The notes beneath the pieces are model-generated. The model did not search any database, was not told the DNA's origin, and saw nothing but the letters and a program-made list of their open reading frames with translations. Shown here piece after piece: positions 10,860 to 22,799 of a stretch of 64,000 nucleotides of DNA; position 1 is the stretch's first letter; each line of letters starts with the position of its first letter. The position numbers and the translations under genes are program-made. The stretch is taken from the NCBI RefSeq assembly GCF_026210795.1, contig NC_089452.1, forward strand, positions 2,790,001 through 2,854,000, in the 5' to 3' direction. This DNA is from Rhizophagus irregularis. Taxonomy: Eukaryota; Glomeromycota; Glomeromycetes; Glomerales; Glomeraceae.

Positions 10860-12480
10860 TTCTGTAACACTGTTAATTCTATTGAAAATAATCTTTCACC
10901 TCACCACCAAAGATTGATATGATATCATAAATAATGTGGAAAATAAATTCGCAATGAGCGGCCTCTTTTTTACTAATTAAAATATAGAAATTTTGTTTAA
11001 TTATCATAAAATATATATAGCCATTCCCTGATGACATTCACTACTTAATATTTTTAGATAGAATTTGACCCCTTAAGAACATAAATAATAAATGTATGTT
11101 TTAGCGATTAATCATTTTCTCGCAAATTTGATTATTAATCATAATATTTATTCACTTGTAATTGATAAAGTAGACATGAACTATAACATGAATGGTTAGT
11201 GCATTTTAGTGGACGAGCATTTGTCCAGATTTTAACTAAATCAGGAAATAAATGATAATTAAAAACAAGAGACATTTCAAAGAATTTCTCATAGCTATCT
11301 ATATCGTAAGTATTATGCAAAAGTATTATCTAAATTGAAAAGCAAATACAAATGTTCGCTGTGTATGCAAAAAATGTTTTTGTTACACTTAAATTTATTA
11401 TTATTTACTGTAAAATTGTCAAATTATAAAAGGATGGATTTAATGTCTTTAAAGAAGTTATAGTATAATTTGGTTTAAATTTCATTTCTAATTTCGTTTG
11501 TGATTGTTGTGCTTCAAAATATAACGATTAAAATTAATTTAAACAGGAAGATATTAGTAGCTTATTAATGATAAGTAGACTAAGAAAACTCTAATAATAG
11601 TATTTTTGTAATAATAATCATTTTTTAAAAGCTTTTATGGTTTTAACTTATAGTATTTAATAAAATCGTTAAATGAAAACAGCCTGTTAACGAAAATATT
11701 CAAAATAAAAATGTAAGCTTACATAGTTCAACCAAAAAATATTTTTTTTTAGCATATATTATTGTATATTTCATAATATAAATACATTATCTTATGTACA
11801 TAAAAAATATATACTGATGGATAGTATAGTTATTTTACTGCATAACTGTGCAATCATGATATTCCAGTGACTCCGCGAAATAATTATTTTATATCACCAT
11901 AAAACTCTTTAATATACCTTTTTAACTAATGATTTTCTTGTCCAATATTAAACTTTTTATCCATCTTTTAATAAACATTGTGAGAATATCAAGAAAAAAA
12001 TATCATGAATTATTATTAGGAACGTGAGATAAAAAATAAGATTTTTTTACTTCAAATCACCGGGGTGATCATCACCGTTGGCCAGAATTATCAAATTTTA
12101 CTGGCACTATATTTTTTAATGCTAGTCGATCATCATAATTTTATATATTTTTTACACTAATACAATTATGTTTGTGTACTTTATTATCATATATACGTAC
12201 TATATAACTTCATACGCTCATATACATTTATACACAAAATTTTTCCCAAATCCAATTAATTATAAAGATATCATGAATGTAAAAAACGTATTAATTTAAA
12301 TAAAAAGCTACATATTTAACAAAAATGACATAATATTACTAAGTCAATATTAAATGTAATTTCAAACAGAATGAGAAACGAAAAATAAAAATAGTTACAT
12401 CTATAATTAAAAAGAAAAAAGAAAGCAACAAGAATAAAAAGAAAAAAGAACCAAAAATAAAACTAAAAAGAGAAGAAAAA
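10860..12480. other. Intergenic, no gene seen
   Basis: AT-rich. It contains one copy of the TGGCCAGAATTA motif (12079-12090) next to CACCGGGGTGATC, and an A-rich tract at 12400-12480. A 61-codon minus-strand frame (11135-11320) has no protein-like features. Confidence 0.5.
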
Positions 12481-12499
12481 CTCTATAGTTGAAAAGTTC

Positions 12500-13460
12500 T
12501 ATTTGTCTATGGGAGTAAAAATTTATATCCCAGCTCACATCTTCAACTGCCCTTCAAAATTACCCTGATTAATAGCCATAATTGCATAAAAAGTAAGAAT
12601 TTCACTGGCGCCAACGTTAAGACACCTATTTTAAAGAAAAAATGATTGATATATGTCCTACAAAATTTACAAAATTTTTTAGTCACTATCACCTCATACC
12701 ATATGAGGTTTGCCATCCTGTTAATTATGCCTAAGCAGGGAACCCCAGGACACCCATGTGGCCATTCATTGGATCTATGGCAAATGGACTCATATAGTAT
12801 TCAATAACAATAACTAAGTAAGTGATATGGCATAGGAGATATGTGTCATTTCCAACGGGAACCTGGCCTTCCCTTCCATATGGATCAGCTTGGGGATCAC
12901 CTATATGGCATCATTGTAGCTATGACTTTGTGCACAAAAGCAGATAGCTACTAGCCTGTAGCAAATGGTACGTACTACGAGCACATAAACCCCTATGTCA
13001 ATCATAACAGTTCACCATCCGGAAGACTTTCAGTGAACCCTGCAGTGTTACACCTACACATGCGTCCATCCGGCGAACTATTATAATTATACTTACCACT
13101 TAATGATACAACCTAGCCTCGTTTAGTGTTAGCTTGTCCTCTATCAAAGGAGCTCTAGTAGTAGAAGAGGGATCCGCAGGAGAATGAGAAGAAACAGAAC
13201 CAGAAGCTGGAGCATGAATAGAGGCTTCAAGAGAAGAGTTTTCCAGAGCGGTAAGTTCAGCGGTATTTGAGTATTCATTACTTCCTATACAAGCTCTATT
13301 GAGAAGGGAAAACAAGTGAATATTTGCGATGTGTAACCAAAAGAAGAATGATAACAGTAATAAAACTGCAGTATCATAAATACAGTAGGTACCAAATTTG
13401 GCAAGAACCACAAAACGTCTAAACTGACAAGAATAGTTAGGATGGGTTTTCACTTACAAA
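12500..13460 (-). other. Island of higher G+C, probable repeat or retroelement remnant
   Basis: Base composition changes sharply here. On the minus strand, 13100-13453 is an open frame with a hydrophobic segment (VLLLLSFFFWLHIANIHLF) followed by a Ser/Ala/Pro-rich part (ASGSVSSHSPADPSSTT). Further left, short coding-like pieces such as PYGREGQVPVGNDTYLL and MNGHMGVLGFPA appear between stops. The style differs from the Asn/Ile/Lys-rich native proteins. I cannot name the element; it may be a remnant of a repeat family or a transferred segment. Confidence 0.35.
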
Positions 13461-13553
13461 CAACTTTTAATAGCTAATGAAACTCATTACCCATATGTTG
13501 TCCAAAGGCAGTAAATACAGTTCTTGATGTTGATATATCTTTTTTTCCATTTT

Positions 13554-13945
13554 AGTATTTACTTGCGCGTGAAAAAAGGTATTTACTTGCGCGTGAAAAA
13601 AAAGGTATTTTCTTGCGCGTGAAAAAAGATATTTACTTACGCGTGAAAAAAAGGTATTCACTTGTGCATGTATTTATTGTATTTATTTGCGCGTGAAAAA
13701 AAAGGTATTTCTCTTGCGCGTGAAAAAAAGATATTTACTTACTTGTAAAAAAAGGTATTCACTTGCGCGTGAAAAAAAAGGTATTTCTCCTGCGCGTGAA
13801 AAAAAGATATTTACTTGCTTGTAAAAAAAGGTATTCACTTGCGCGTGAAAAAAAGGTATTTATTTGCGTGTGAAAAAAAGGTATTTGTTAGATATTTATT
13901 TGAAAAGAAAGTATTTATAAAAAAAGTATTTAGTTGTGTTTGAAG
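13554..13945. repeat. Minisatellite, unit about 24-26 bp (TTGCGCGTGAAAAAA)
   Basis: About 15 units of the form TATTTACTTGCGCGTG followed by A6-A8 and GG. Variants replace GCGCGTG by CTTGT or GTGCATG. Within it, a three-unit higher-order block of about 76 bp occurs twice in a row (about 13707-13782 and 13783-13858). CpG-rich GCGCG cores stand out against the AT-rich surroundings. A 64-codon frame through it is only the translated repeat. Confidence 0.8.
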
Positions 13946-15800
13946 GCGGAATGAAAGAGATGGAGGGGAGATATGTATTAAAAAAAAGAAAAGAAATAAA
14001 TATTATTTTTTTTGTTGTACAATGATCATAGAAAAAGTATAAATGACATCAATATCTGCAATCAATTAAATCAATTACTCAACAATTTCAATACGTATGG
14101 TTATATTGTAGCTTTTAATTACCTAACATGACGTATTTACCTTTATATACATCTTTTATTCATATGAATAATTAGTTTAGATTGTGTTATCCGAAGTATT
14201 GTGTTTTGTATGATTTGTTTGCTAGTTTTTTTTTTGTAGTAAACTTTTTGCGTGTTTTACTTGTTTTATCTTTATGTTTGTCATTATTTGTTTGATAGAT
14301 TTTTATCTTTAAGAAACACTTACATTGTTTACCATCATTATTAATTTTCTACTGAGAATTATTAGTGATACCTTATATTTTTTTACAATATTATTGTAAT
14401 ACTTATAATCTTATTACTTGTCCTTTTTGTCACGACTGTTCAATTTGATATCTCTGTCGTTAGTTATCACTCCAGACCAAATCAGTAATAACACTATTAA
14501 TAGTTTGATACTCTTAGTATCAAGAACATTCCTGGGCTTAAGCTATCAAAAAGATTAAAGTCACTTCTAAAAGGATGTACTAATACAACTGGAAATATTT
14601 TGCTGAAACTCTTGATTCCTTTTTGATATCACTTCTTCTCAAAAACAACATATAGTTACGTCATCATGTTTTGAATTCACCTTTTTGTAATGAAATAAAA
14701 AGTTAGAAAACTAACATCCTCCGCTGATCCAAAACCTTAATGATCCAAACAAAAACAAAAGCAAATGGCGAGGACCAGGAAGTAGCTGATACTCCTGAGT
14801 CAGGAGGTAGCTGATCTGGGGCTCCCTTCCATAATTAAATTGAAATGAAATACCTTCTTTTTTATGTCATTGTATAATGCTCGGTTCATCTCTCACCTTG
14901 CACAGGAATCTTCCAGCCCAACTACAATCAAGAGCATTCCAAATGTCTAAAAAATGGCAGTAGAAAGAAAGCCATAGATTATTCCTTTTTTACATGGTTT
15001 AAAGCTAATGTACCTACTATACTTAAGGTTTCTTAGAGTTTAGATATTGCTAACATATGTAAAAGCTGTATTAACAAATATGAAATCAAAACAACAAAGA
15101 AAACAAATATAAATATCTTTGAAACCACGTAGGTTAGTCTGATAGTTATATCAGAAGTTGAAATCAATGTAGATAATCAAGAAATGAATAATCTTATTCC
15201 CAAACTCATATCTAAGGACGAAAATCTAAAGAAAGATTAGTTGTTCAAAGTAAATCTTGATTCACGTGATAAACTGACACCTGACATAACTGGACCGTTC
15301 AAAATTTTACTTTGTCCCAAATAATATGAAAGCAGTTATAATAGTAATATTTTTTATATTCAGTTTTTACCGTAAATACTTTTGCAAAATACAATAATAA
15401 TAATAAAAGTTGTAAATATAATTTATATCATTCCAATATTATAGATGTAAATCATTTAAATTATAAAATCAAATTATAAATTATCTAAAATATCCAAATA
15501 TAAATAAGAAACTTTATCATTATGTCGATTTATTTAAACTAATCAATCCTATTGTAATGCAACAGGCTACAGTTATATATAAAGGAAAATATTTACAAAT
15601 TAAAATTAAACTATTTTGGGTGAAGCAATCTCTGAATTTTTATTTTTCTTTATATTCCTATCTTTTAATAAAAAAAAAATCAATCTGTTAATAATATCAC
15701 TAACATCCAAGTTAAACTTATTCAATGTTAATGTAACAACTAGCTCAAATATATCTAATTCTTAAATATAATTTTATAACTTTATTTATAAAAAATCTGA
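13946..15800. other. Intergenic, no gene seen
   Basis: AT-rich with scattered stops in all frames. It contains the palindrome CTCCTGAGTCAGGAG flanked by two direct copies of GTAGCTGAT (about 14780-14815), and a TCACGTGA site at 15262-15269. Confidence 0.45.
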
Positions 15801-15976
15801 ATAATTTATCATTTTGAACCTGCTAGAATCAAATAAATCAGATTTATTTGTTACAAAATTTATAATTCCTTTTATGGAATTTCATTACCTGAAAAAATTG
15901 TCATTTAAATATGCATTTGATGATCTATTGTTCTTTACATTTTTACGTAATCCTTTTAGAATTCTAGAACAAACTT

Positions 15977-16225
15977 ATGGAAACTCTTTATCGTAGCTTG
16001 TTAAAATGTGAAAAAGGAATATACGTGACTAGCCGGTATTATTGCATTAAGAAGTTAAATGAGAGTGACAAATATGATTTCACACCTTGTAAAAACCAAA
16101 GTTCCAAAAATACTTATAAAAATGAGAAACGCGATTGCCTATCAGATCACGTGGTAAAAATTTTGGAGAAAGAATTAGTTGACCAGTATCACTCAAAAAA
16201 TTTTGATAAAGTTAATAAAGTTTAA
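15977..16225 (+). CDS. Possible small hypothetical protein
   Basis: An 82-codon ATG frame of mixed hydrophilic composition (KNQSSKNTYKNEKRDCL, ILEKELVDQYHSKNFDKVN). It overlaps by 20 bp a 60-codon frame ending at 15996. Composition is protein-like but no domain is recognised. It may be an exon, a fragment of a decayed gene or chance. Confidence 0.2.
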   Translation: METLYRSLLKCEKGIYVTSRYYCIKKLNESDKYDFTPCKNQSSKNTYKNEKRDCLSDHVVKILEKELVDQYHSKNFDKVNKV

Positions 16226-17160
16226 TAAAACTCGTTACCTTATTCATATTTACAGAAAAAATATTTATTTTACTTTTTATTTTATTTATTTTGTCTTATT
16301 TTATTTAAGATATACTGTATATGTTAATATTCAAAGTTCAAACCCACACTGCTGTGGAACGTCAATTTATAATTGAATAATAAGAGTTTACTAAAAATTT
16401 TTAAAAGATTTCTTTTCATTTGTGCTTCAATGGCTTTTCTAAAGGTAAAATTAATAATGCAGTTGATATCAATGAGTCAAAGGTTTTTTTTGCAAAAGAA
16501 CGATTATCATATTGATTAAACTGATTTCATTAATAAGATACTATAGTTTTTTAAAATAATCAGAGAATTTTTTAAAAGAAATAAAATTCAATAAAATAAT
16601 AATCATGCCCAAAAAGAAAACATTTTTACAAGCATATTAACCAATCTCTTCTCTAATTTAACTCCATGATTCCTTTTATCGATTGTTGTGTTTCATTATT
16701 TAGGAATAGAAATTCAAATTGTTATATTATTTTATTATATAGTCTACATACTGTACATTTCCAAAAAATTGTAATTAATGTGCCCAACTTGATTCTTGAT
16801 TTCACCCTAGTGTACAACATTCCTCATACTGACAATTTTAGTTTTACTTATGAAAAAATTTTATTTCATTACAATACACAACAACTTTTTAATTACATAA
16901 TACTCAAATATTTTTTTTATTTATTTCGTCATTTAATCTTACCTATTATAGAAAATTTAATTGCCGATCAGATTATTGTGTTCCCTCTGTGCCCTTTGTG
17001 TATTTTAACTAGTCTTGTTTCACAATTTTGTTGCCGATCTTGAAATTATTCAATATAACGTTTCACTACTTTTTTTATCTTTTTTCTTTTCCTTTATTAT
17101 TTTGCAATTTTTACATACGAATTAATAACATATTTTTTGTTTAATAAATTATTTATTAAA

Positions 17161-18638
17161 ATGAACAAAATTAAATATTTATTTAAGCAAATAAAAGATT
17201 TTAGTCGTTATCGTTTAACTAAAGAACAAGAAGAACAAGAATTGTTAATTGATAAACAAGAATTAAAAGAATGTTATAAAGAATATGGTTTATGTAAAAT
17301 TTGTAATCAGCCTAAAACTGATTCTATTTATTGTCGATCATGTAATTCACAATATTTTAAACAAAATTTCAAAAATTGGACAAGTGGAAATCATGACGTT
17401 GATGAATTTATTCAAAAAGCACAATTAAAAGCTAAAGATAATGACCATATTATAGAATGGATTGAATATGATAAATTTGAAGATGTTGAATATTTAGCAA
17501 AAGGGGGATTTGGAACTACTTTTAAAGCAATTTGGAAAGATGGACCTTGTGCAATAAATAATTCTCAATTGGAAAGGCAAGGTGAAACAAAAGTCGCTTT
17601 AAAGTGCTTATATAATTCCCAAGATATTACAGATTTTTTAAAAGAAGTAAGATATTTTTTACTGATTTTTAGTATTATTAGCCTTTATAAATGTTAAACT
17701 AACTATAATTTTCTTTTAAGGTTGAATCAAATATTTTAGTATATATTACTGAATATGTAGTTCGTTGTTTTGGTATTACCAAAGATCCAAAAACAAATAA
17801 TTTTATAATGGTTATGGAATTAAAAAATGGTAGCTTAAGACAATATTTAGATAACAATTTCATTTTACTGATTTGGGAGTATAAGTTGCTGATTTTAGTA
17901 TATATTTCGCATGGTCTTGATTATATTCATACAAATGGATTAATTCATCAAGATTTTCATTGTGGGAATATATTAAGCAATTTTAATAGAGGTGTTGCTA
18001 TTACTGAATTGGGATTATGCCAACCAGCAAATGTTAAATCCTCTCAAAATACTCAAAATAGTAATAAAAAAATATATGGTGTATTACCTTATGTAGCTCC
18101 AGAAGTTTTAAGAGGAAAAGAATATACTCAAAAAAGTAATATTTATGGATTTGGAATTATTGCATATGAAATTTGTACAGGTTTCCCTCCTTATTATGAT
18201 ATAGCTCATGATGATTTCTTGGCAATGAAAATTTGTAATGGATTGAGGCCAAAGTCTAATTATAAAATTCCTCAATTAATTTTTGACATTATTAATCAAT
18301 GTTGGGATGCAGACCCCTCAAAACGACCTAGTTCAGATGAATTAGTCGAGTTATTTGATGATTTATGGTTAAATATATTTGAAAAGAATTGTATTATCAA
18401 AGAACAAATCAATGATGCAGATGAAATTAATAAAAATTCGTTCTCATCATTTTCAACAGCTCAATCACCATTATCTTCTACAAGTACACTCCAATATATG
18501 ACACATCCTCAAGCAGTTTATATAAGTAGAATTTTAGATTTTAAAGATCTTTCAGAACCAAAAAATGCCAATGGTAATGATGATTTACTTGAAATAGAAC
18601 ATTCAAATAAATTATATGAATTTAATTTGTTTTATTAA
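17161..18638 (+). CDS. TKL-like protein kinase, two exons, DFG-type Asp replaced by Glu
   Basis: Exon 1 is 17161-17646 and exon 2 is 17721-18638. The 74-bp intron has GTAAGA and TTTTAAG ends and phase 0; without it the frame stops. The product is about 467 residues. The N-terminus has a CxxC-x(n)-CxxC motif (CKICNQP and CRSCNSQYF, residues 44-63). The kinase domain follows: glycine loop AKGGFGTTFKA (about 112), VALKCL (Lys about 146), IHQDFHCGN (about 236), APEVLRGKEYT and CWDADPSKRPS. The metal-binding motif reads ITELGLC where family members, including the minus-strand kinase here, have DLGLC. Phosphotransfer may therefore be impaired. A Ser-rich tail follows. The ATG at 17161 is the first in frame. 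Unusual sequence (LLIWEYKLLILVYIS) before the catalytic loop may reflect drift. Confidence 0.8.
17647..17720 (+). other. Intron of the kinase gene
   Basis: 74 bp, donor GTAAGA, acceptor TTTTAAG, between FLKE and VESNIL. Removing it joins two parts of the kinase N-lobe in frame. Confidence 0.8.
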
Positions 18639-20199
18639 ATTGTATTTTTGATACAATATTTATTTCTGGCTTTATATATACATTAGAATCAATAAAAGTT
18701 GATTTTACCAAACTCAATATCAATTCCGAAGATTGCAATTAAATTCTCTGTTTATATAGTTAATAGAATATTAAAATAATGTAAAAGCAAATTTTTGTTT
18801 ATCATCAAATTTAACCTTATACTGTATCTTATACTTGTTAAAGTTTATATGTTTAAAAAATTATCTTAATATATATTTATATATTTCTTATACATTAAAG
18901 GAAATATTTTCTGGAATCCTCTATTAAAAATTTAAGAGAAAAAAGAATGATTTCTATTTTTTTATCATCGTAGTGGATTAAAGAAAAAATTACATAATTT
19001 TTTTTAAAAAAAATATCATTTTGATTATTCATGAAATAACATTTGATTAAAAGGACAAATTTAAGGTATCAGGAAATAAAAAGATCCTCTAGCACACTTA
19101 GGATGTTAAAAGAAAGTTTGGCTTGATCCAGAAGTATCTTAAATCTCCAATGCTAATTTCTTGTGAGTTAGTAAATCAAAATTGTTGATTAATTTGTATT
19201 ACAATTTTTGGTGTTCAATATTACCTTTATGTTGTTAGATTAGACATTACAGGCAATAAATTAGCTCATAGTTAAAAAAGAGAGAATGTATTTCTTATAT
19301 TATAATTGACCCACCCTTTTTACTGGCAAAAACTAGATTAGGTTGATATGTGGTGAGTGGTGACTTTGTCACCGCTACTGATTGAGTTATACAAAAAAAT
19401 TTTTTCATATTTATATTTAAAATTTATTTTCTATTTATTTCTGAAAAAAATTCCATATTTTTAGATTCCTGAATTATGCATTTTTATTTTTAAATAAAAA
19501 AAAAATGTTTTAGCAAAACATATAAAAGAGGCTCATTTACTCTTTCATTGCTCATTTATTCAATTTATTTATTGAATTCATATTTCAAAAACATACAATA
19601 AAAATAATTCTTCACCCATCTTATTTTATTTATTTGTAATTCATTTTAGTTCAAACAACAAAAATAACTAATATGATCACAAGTATTACAATCACTCTTA
19701 TACACACTTTCTGTATTAGATGAAAAAGCATCTCATAAAAAAAAATAGATAAGAAATTTTCTGTAAAAAGTACATATAAAAAAAACATGATAAAAATCTG
19801 ATCAATTACATACCATAAAATTACATTTTATATACTGAAAAATACTAATGAAATTATACAAATTACTATATTTTTAAACATGATTCATAAAATCTATATA
19901 TATTTTATAAAATTTTAATTTTAAATAATATTTTTAATTAATAATATTTTCATTAAATATAATGTTATCTGTTATCAATTTAATATTTTATATTTTATTA
20001 ATCTATAGTAATTTTAGAATTGTCTAACCAAAATTTTCTAGATAATAAAAAAACACCCACAACACAAAAAAAAATACCCATGAAGAAAGAAATCACGAAG
20101 AAATCAACCCACGAAAAGGAAATAACTTACAAAAAAACAGACTTATAAAAAAGAAAAAATTTTCTTTTAGTTTTCTTTGATGAATATTTATTAACATAA
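18639..20199. other. Intergenic, no gene seen
   Basis: Very AT-rich. A short richer patch near 19330-19395 (GTGAGTGGTGACTTTGTCACC) has a small inverted core (GGTGAC and GTCACC) but no element ends could be defined. Confidence 0.45.
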
Positions 20200-20318
20200 G
20201 TTTATTTTTTTTTTTATGTTTCAGATGAACCTTGGACAGAGAGATTTTGAAGGTATTACAACTATTTTTTTTTAGGTTTTAGACAGCTTATGTATGGAGG
20301 CATTCTGGTAAAACAAAC

Positions 20319-21272
20319 TAGGGATTGAAATCAATTCTGCCAAAATCGAATTAATCAAAAACCCGATTAGAATCAATTAAACTCGATTATTAAATAAAAA
20401 ATCAAAACTATAGTGTCCCCGAATTTACGAAACGATAAATCACGTGACATCGGATCTTTGCGTTATGCGAAATTTTGAATTGTGTTACACTAAAGTTTTC
20501 CAGGGTGGCGCTGTCAGTAGAGATGGTCAGTCGGTCCTGCGGTCTTTGATCGGTCCTGATCGGTCTTTAGGAAATTTTTGGAAAAGTAATAAGGCTGTGC
20601 TTCCAATTTTTTGTAGCACAACAGAACTGATTAAAGACCAAAAAGTGGTAAATTTTGGTCTTGATCTAATCACCCAATTTAGAGCTAGGCAGGTTTTTAT
20701 TTTGCCAAAACCAGTATTTTTTGCTTTTTTCGGTCTTTTTCCAATTTCGCCTCTGCTGGTCTTAAAAAAAGAAGTATAAAGGCCAAATTTTGACATTTAT
20801 TGGTCTTTAGCCATACTTGCTGCGCCTTAAAAATTCAAGGGTGCATTCCTTATAACTTTCCCAAAGACCGGGCAGGACCGTTCAGGACCGAAAGACCGAC
20901 TGACCATCCTTAGCTGTCAGGTTTGGCGGTTTGGTTCACGATTTAATTTAGAATTACTTTAGGCTTACGTATAGTTCGTCCCTGTAATTTGTATCGTGAC
21001 TTTGTTCACATGGAATTTAAAAATAAAAATAAAAATAAAAATAAAGTTTTAATTCTGGCCGGAATTATAAGCTTGGCCAGAGTTACCGCTGATCACTGAT
21101 TATTCGTGCTATTCGTGCAATAAACGTTTTATTTTAAATGCAAAATCATAAATGATTTATATGTTAAATTTGTGATCATTTGAAATTTTCCTGTCGAAAT
21201 TTAAGAAACGATTAATCGCGATTAGTCGATTCTAAAATCGATTCTAATTATGGAAATCGATTCCAATCCCTA
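20319..21272. mobile_element. hAT-type non-autonomous element with 8-bp duplication
   Basis: The ends are TAGGGATTGAAATCAATT on the left and AATCGATTCCAATCCCTA on the right (inverted). It is flanked by a perfect 8-bp direct repeat AAACAAAC (20311-20318 and 21273-21280). hAT elements make 8-bp duplications and have ends of the form YARNG, which TAGGG fits. No transposase frame. A (AAAATA)n-like microsatellite lies near 21019-21045. It sits in the intron-like array and is itself the host of a second element at 20518-20912. Confidence 0.85.
20518..20912. mobile_element. Second hAT-type element nested in the first
   Basis: 395 bp. The left end is TAGAGATGGTCAGTCGG, and the right end in reverse complement is TAAGGATGGTCAGTCGG. 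Inverted similarity continues about 50 bp with repeated CGGTCCTG and CGGTCTTT blocks. The perfect 8-bp duplication GCTGTCAG lies at 20510-20517 and 20913-20920. The ends fit YARNG. The 111- and 89-codon frames crossing it on opposite strands follow from the inverted repeats and are not genes. Confidence 0.85.
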
Positions 21273-22329
21273 AAACAAACTTTTCAAATCCTTTATTAAA
21301 TTTTTTCTTCAAAAATTTTTTTTTTCTCTTAAAATGGAACGTAAATGAAATGACTGGTTTTTTTCTTTTGTATTTACTGGAATTAGAAGGTAACCTTCAA
21401 AACTTTCTTTTTTTTAAACAAAACATTTAGCTAACGTCTTCATTTATTTATTTTGTAGATGCCTACTTCATAGTAAAACTTTAAAGATTTTTTTATATAT
21501 ATTTTATTAATGAAACGTACTAACATTTTATTTTTTATCTTTTTTGTAAGAACTGGACTCCACTGCTGCTATTTTTTGAAGTTAAACTTCAAAAAGTATA
21601 TTTATTTAATTATTTATTTATTGTAGGTGCAGGAAGAAACAGGTTCTGGATTCCCATTTTGAAAGTAAAAAAACTTTGAAATTGTTCCTTCCTTTTTTTG
21701 TTTTTATTTTATTGAAATGTTATTAACGCTTAATTTTCTTTTTTTAGGTTCAGAAAGCTTAAGTCGTGTATTCATTCTGATCTTCCAATTTTTTATTTTA
21801 TTTTTATTTTAGTGGAACATTACTAACGTTTCAATTTTCTTTTTTTTTTAGGTTTTCGTCTCTCCTGAACTCTTTTGGACAGAATTTTGAAGGTATTTCT
21901 TCAAAATTAATTTATTTTTTGTTTTTATTTAAGCGAAATGTTGACTAACATTTGATTTTTTCTTTTTGTAGGTTCACAGCTTTTTCGAAGGTAAAAACTT
22001 GAAATTTTTTTTTATTCTTATTTAAAGAATATTAACTAATGTTCGCTTTATTTTTTATAGGCCTAGAACGACAAAGGTATACTTTCGATGTTTTGTGTCC
22101 CAATAAACCAATAAAACATATTGCATTATAATTAAATCAAATATTACTTTATTCGGATTTCAATTAGCAAACTCGTAATACTGATCACACGATTATGTAA
22201 CCGTACTGGATAGAAGATTACTCGCTAGATTTCAGTATAATATTGTGGGTAGTAATCTTAAAAAAATGTAGTTTTTGTAAGTAAGAATAACAATTGTTAC
22301 TCTTTTATTTCTAAGCAATACAAGTTGAG

Positions 22330-22795
22330 ACACATTTATTTTTATGCAGATATTTCGAGATGGGCAATACAGCAAGTAGGGCTTTGGATGAAGCAAGACA
22401 TAAAAATGGAACTCAAACACGAACTTTATGCTGAGGGATTGAAGTTTAAGTGTGAATTAGAAATTAGAACAATAGTGATACCCTTCAGGTCGCTCTTCCA
22501 CTCTTAGAACAACTTAAAAATGACAAATTGTCGAATTTTAATGAGAGAAGCTATTGAGACTTCTATAAAAAAAAAAATTTATGATGTAATATTTTATTTT
22601 TTGTTGCTTTTTATTGATCCCTAATTGCTTCTTCACGTTAACGATCTATTATTTTAGAGCTATATAACTCCTGAAAAGCTTCTGGATTACTCATAAAACA
22701 AATCAAAGAACTTCAGCTTAAGCAAGACGAAGAATTTACGATCATCGCGTTAAGTGCGAGATTAAAGACTAATTTTTATCGGATAATTTAGAATA
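22330..22795 (+). pseudogene. Decayed or unresolved multi-exon gene
   Basis: An ATG at 22360 opens MGNTASRALDEARHKNGTQ, with a Gly at position 2 as in N-myristoylated proteins. It stops after 24 codons. Further coding-like pieces follow: LQVALPLLEQLKNDKLSN (about 22490-22550), YITPEKLLDYS (about 22660-22695) and IKQIKELQLKQDEEFTIIAL (from about 22697) in another frame. A T-rich intron-like gap ending TATTTTAG lies just before the third piece. The parts read like one gene with breaks. It lies directly downstream of the intron-like array and could be its 3' part. No family recognised. Confidence 0.35.
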
Positions 22796-22799
22796 TCTG

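Larger units (their letters stand above)
20200..22080 (+). repeat. Tandem array of intron-like units separated by short exon-like segments
   Basis: Apart from the inserted element at 20319-21272, this stretch repeats a unit of about 110-130 bp with the order of a fungal intron: GTA donor, T-rich body, branch-site-like CTAAC (e.g. TACTAAC, GACTAAC), then a T-tract and TAG or AAG. Between the AG and the next GT lie short segments, e.g. 20225-20252, 21459-21472, 21627-21664, 21853-21891, 21972-21990 and 22061-22076. Several segments end TTTTGAAG or CGAAG, showing that the exon-like part is duplicated too. It may be a micro-exon gene, or an intron amplified together with a bit of exon. Reading frame across units was not established; some units lack a clean donor, so decay is likely. 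Confidence 0.55.

Noticed and set aside
13467-13661. 64-codon minus-strand frame (FSRARKYLFFHAQVNT pattern)
   Set aside because: It is the minisatellite read in translation.
16325-16365. TTCAAACCC-like tRNA T-arm text
   Set aside because: No acceptor-stem or anticodon-arm pairing around it; I found no convincing tRNA or rRNA gene in the window.
16666-17043. 125-codon hydrophobic plus-strand frame upstream of the kinase
   Set aside because: Low-complexity Ile/Leu/Phe composition expected by chance in T-rich DNA; no partner exon or motif seen.
20444-20796. Overlapping 111- and 89-codon frames on opposite strands
   Set aside because: They are produced by the inverted repeats of the nested hAT-type element; neither has protein features.
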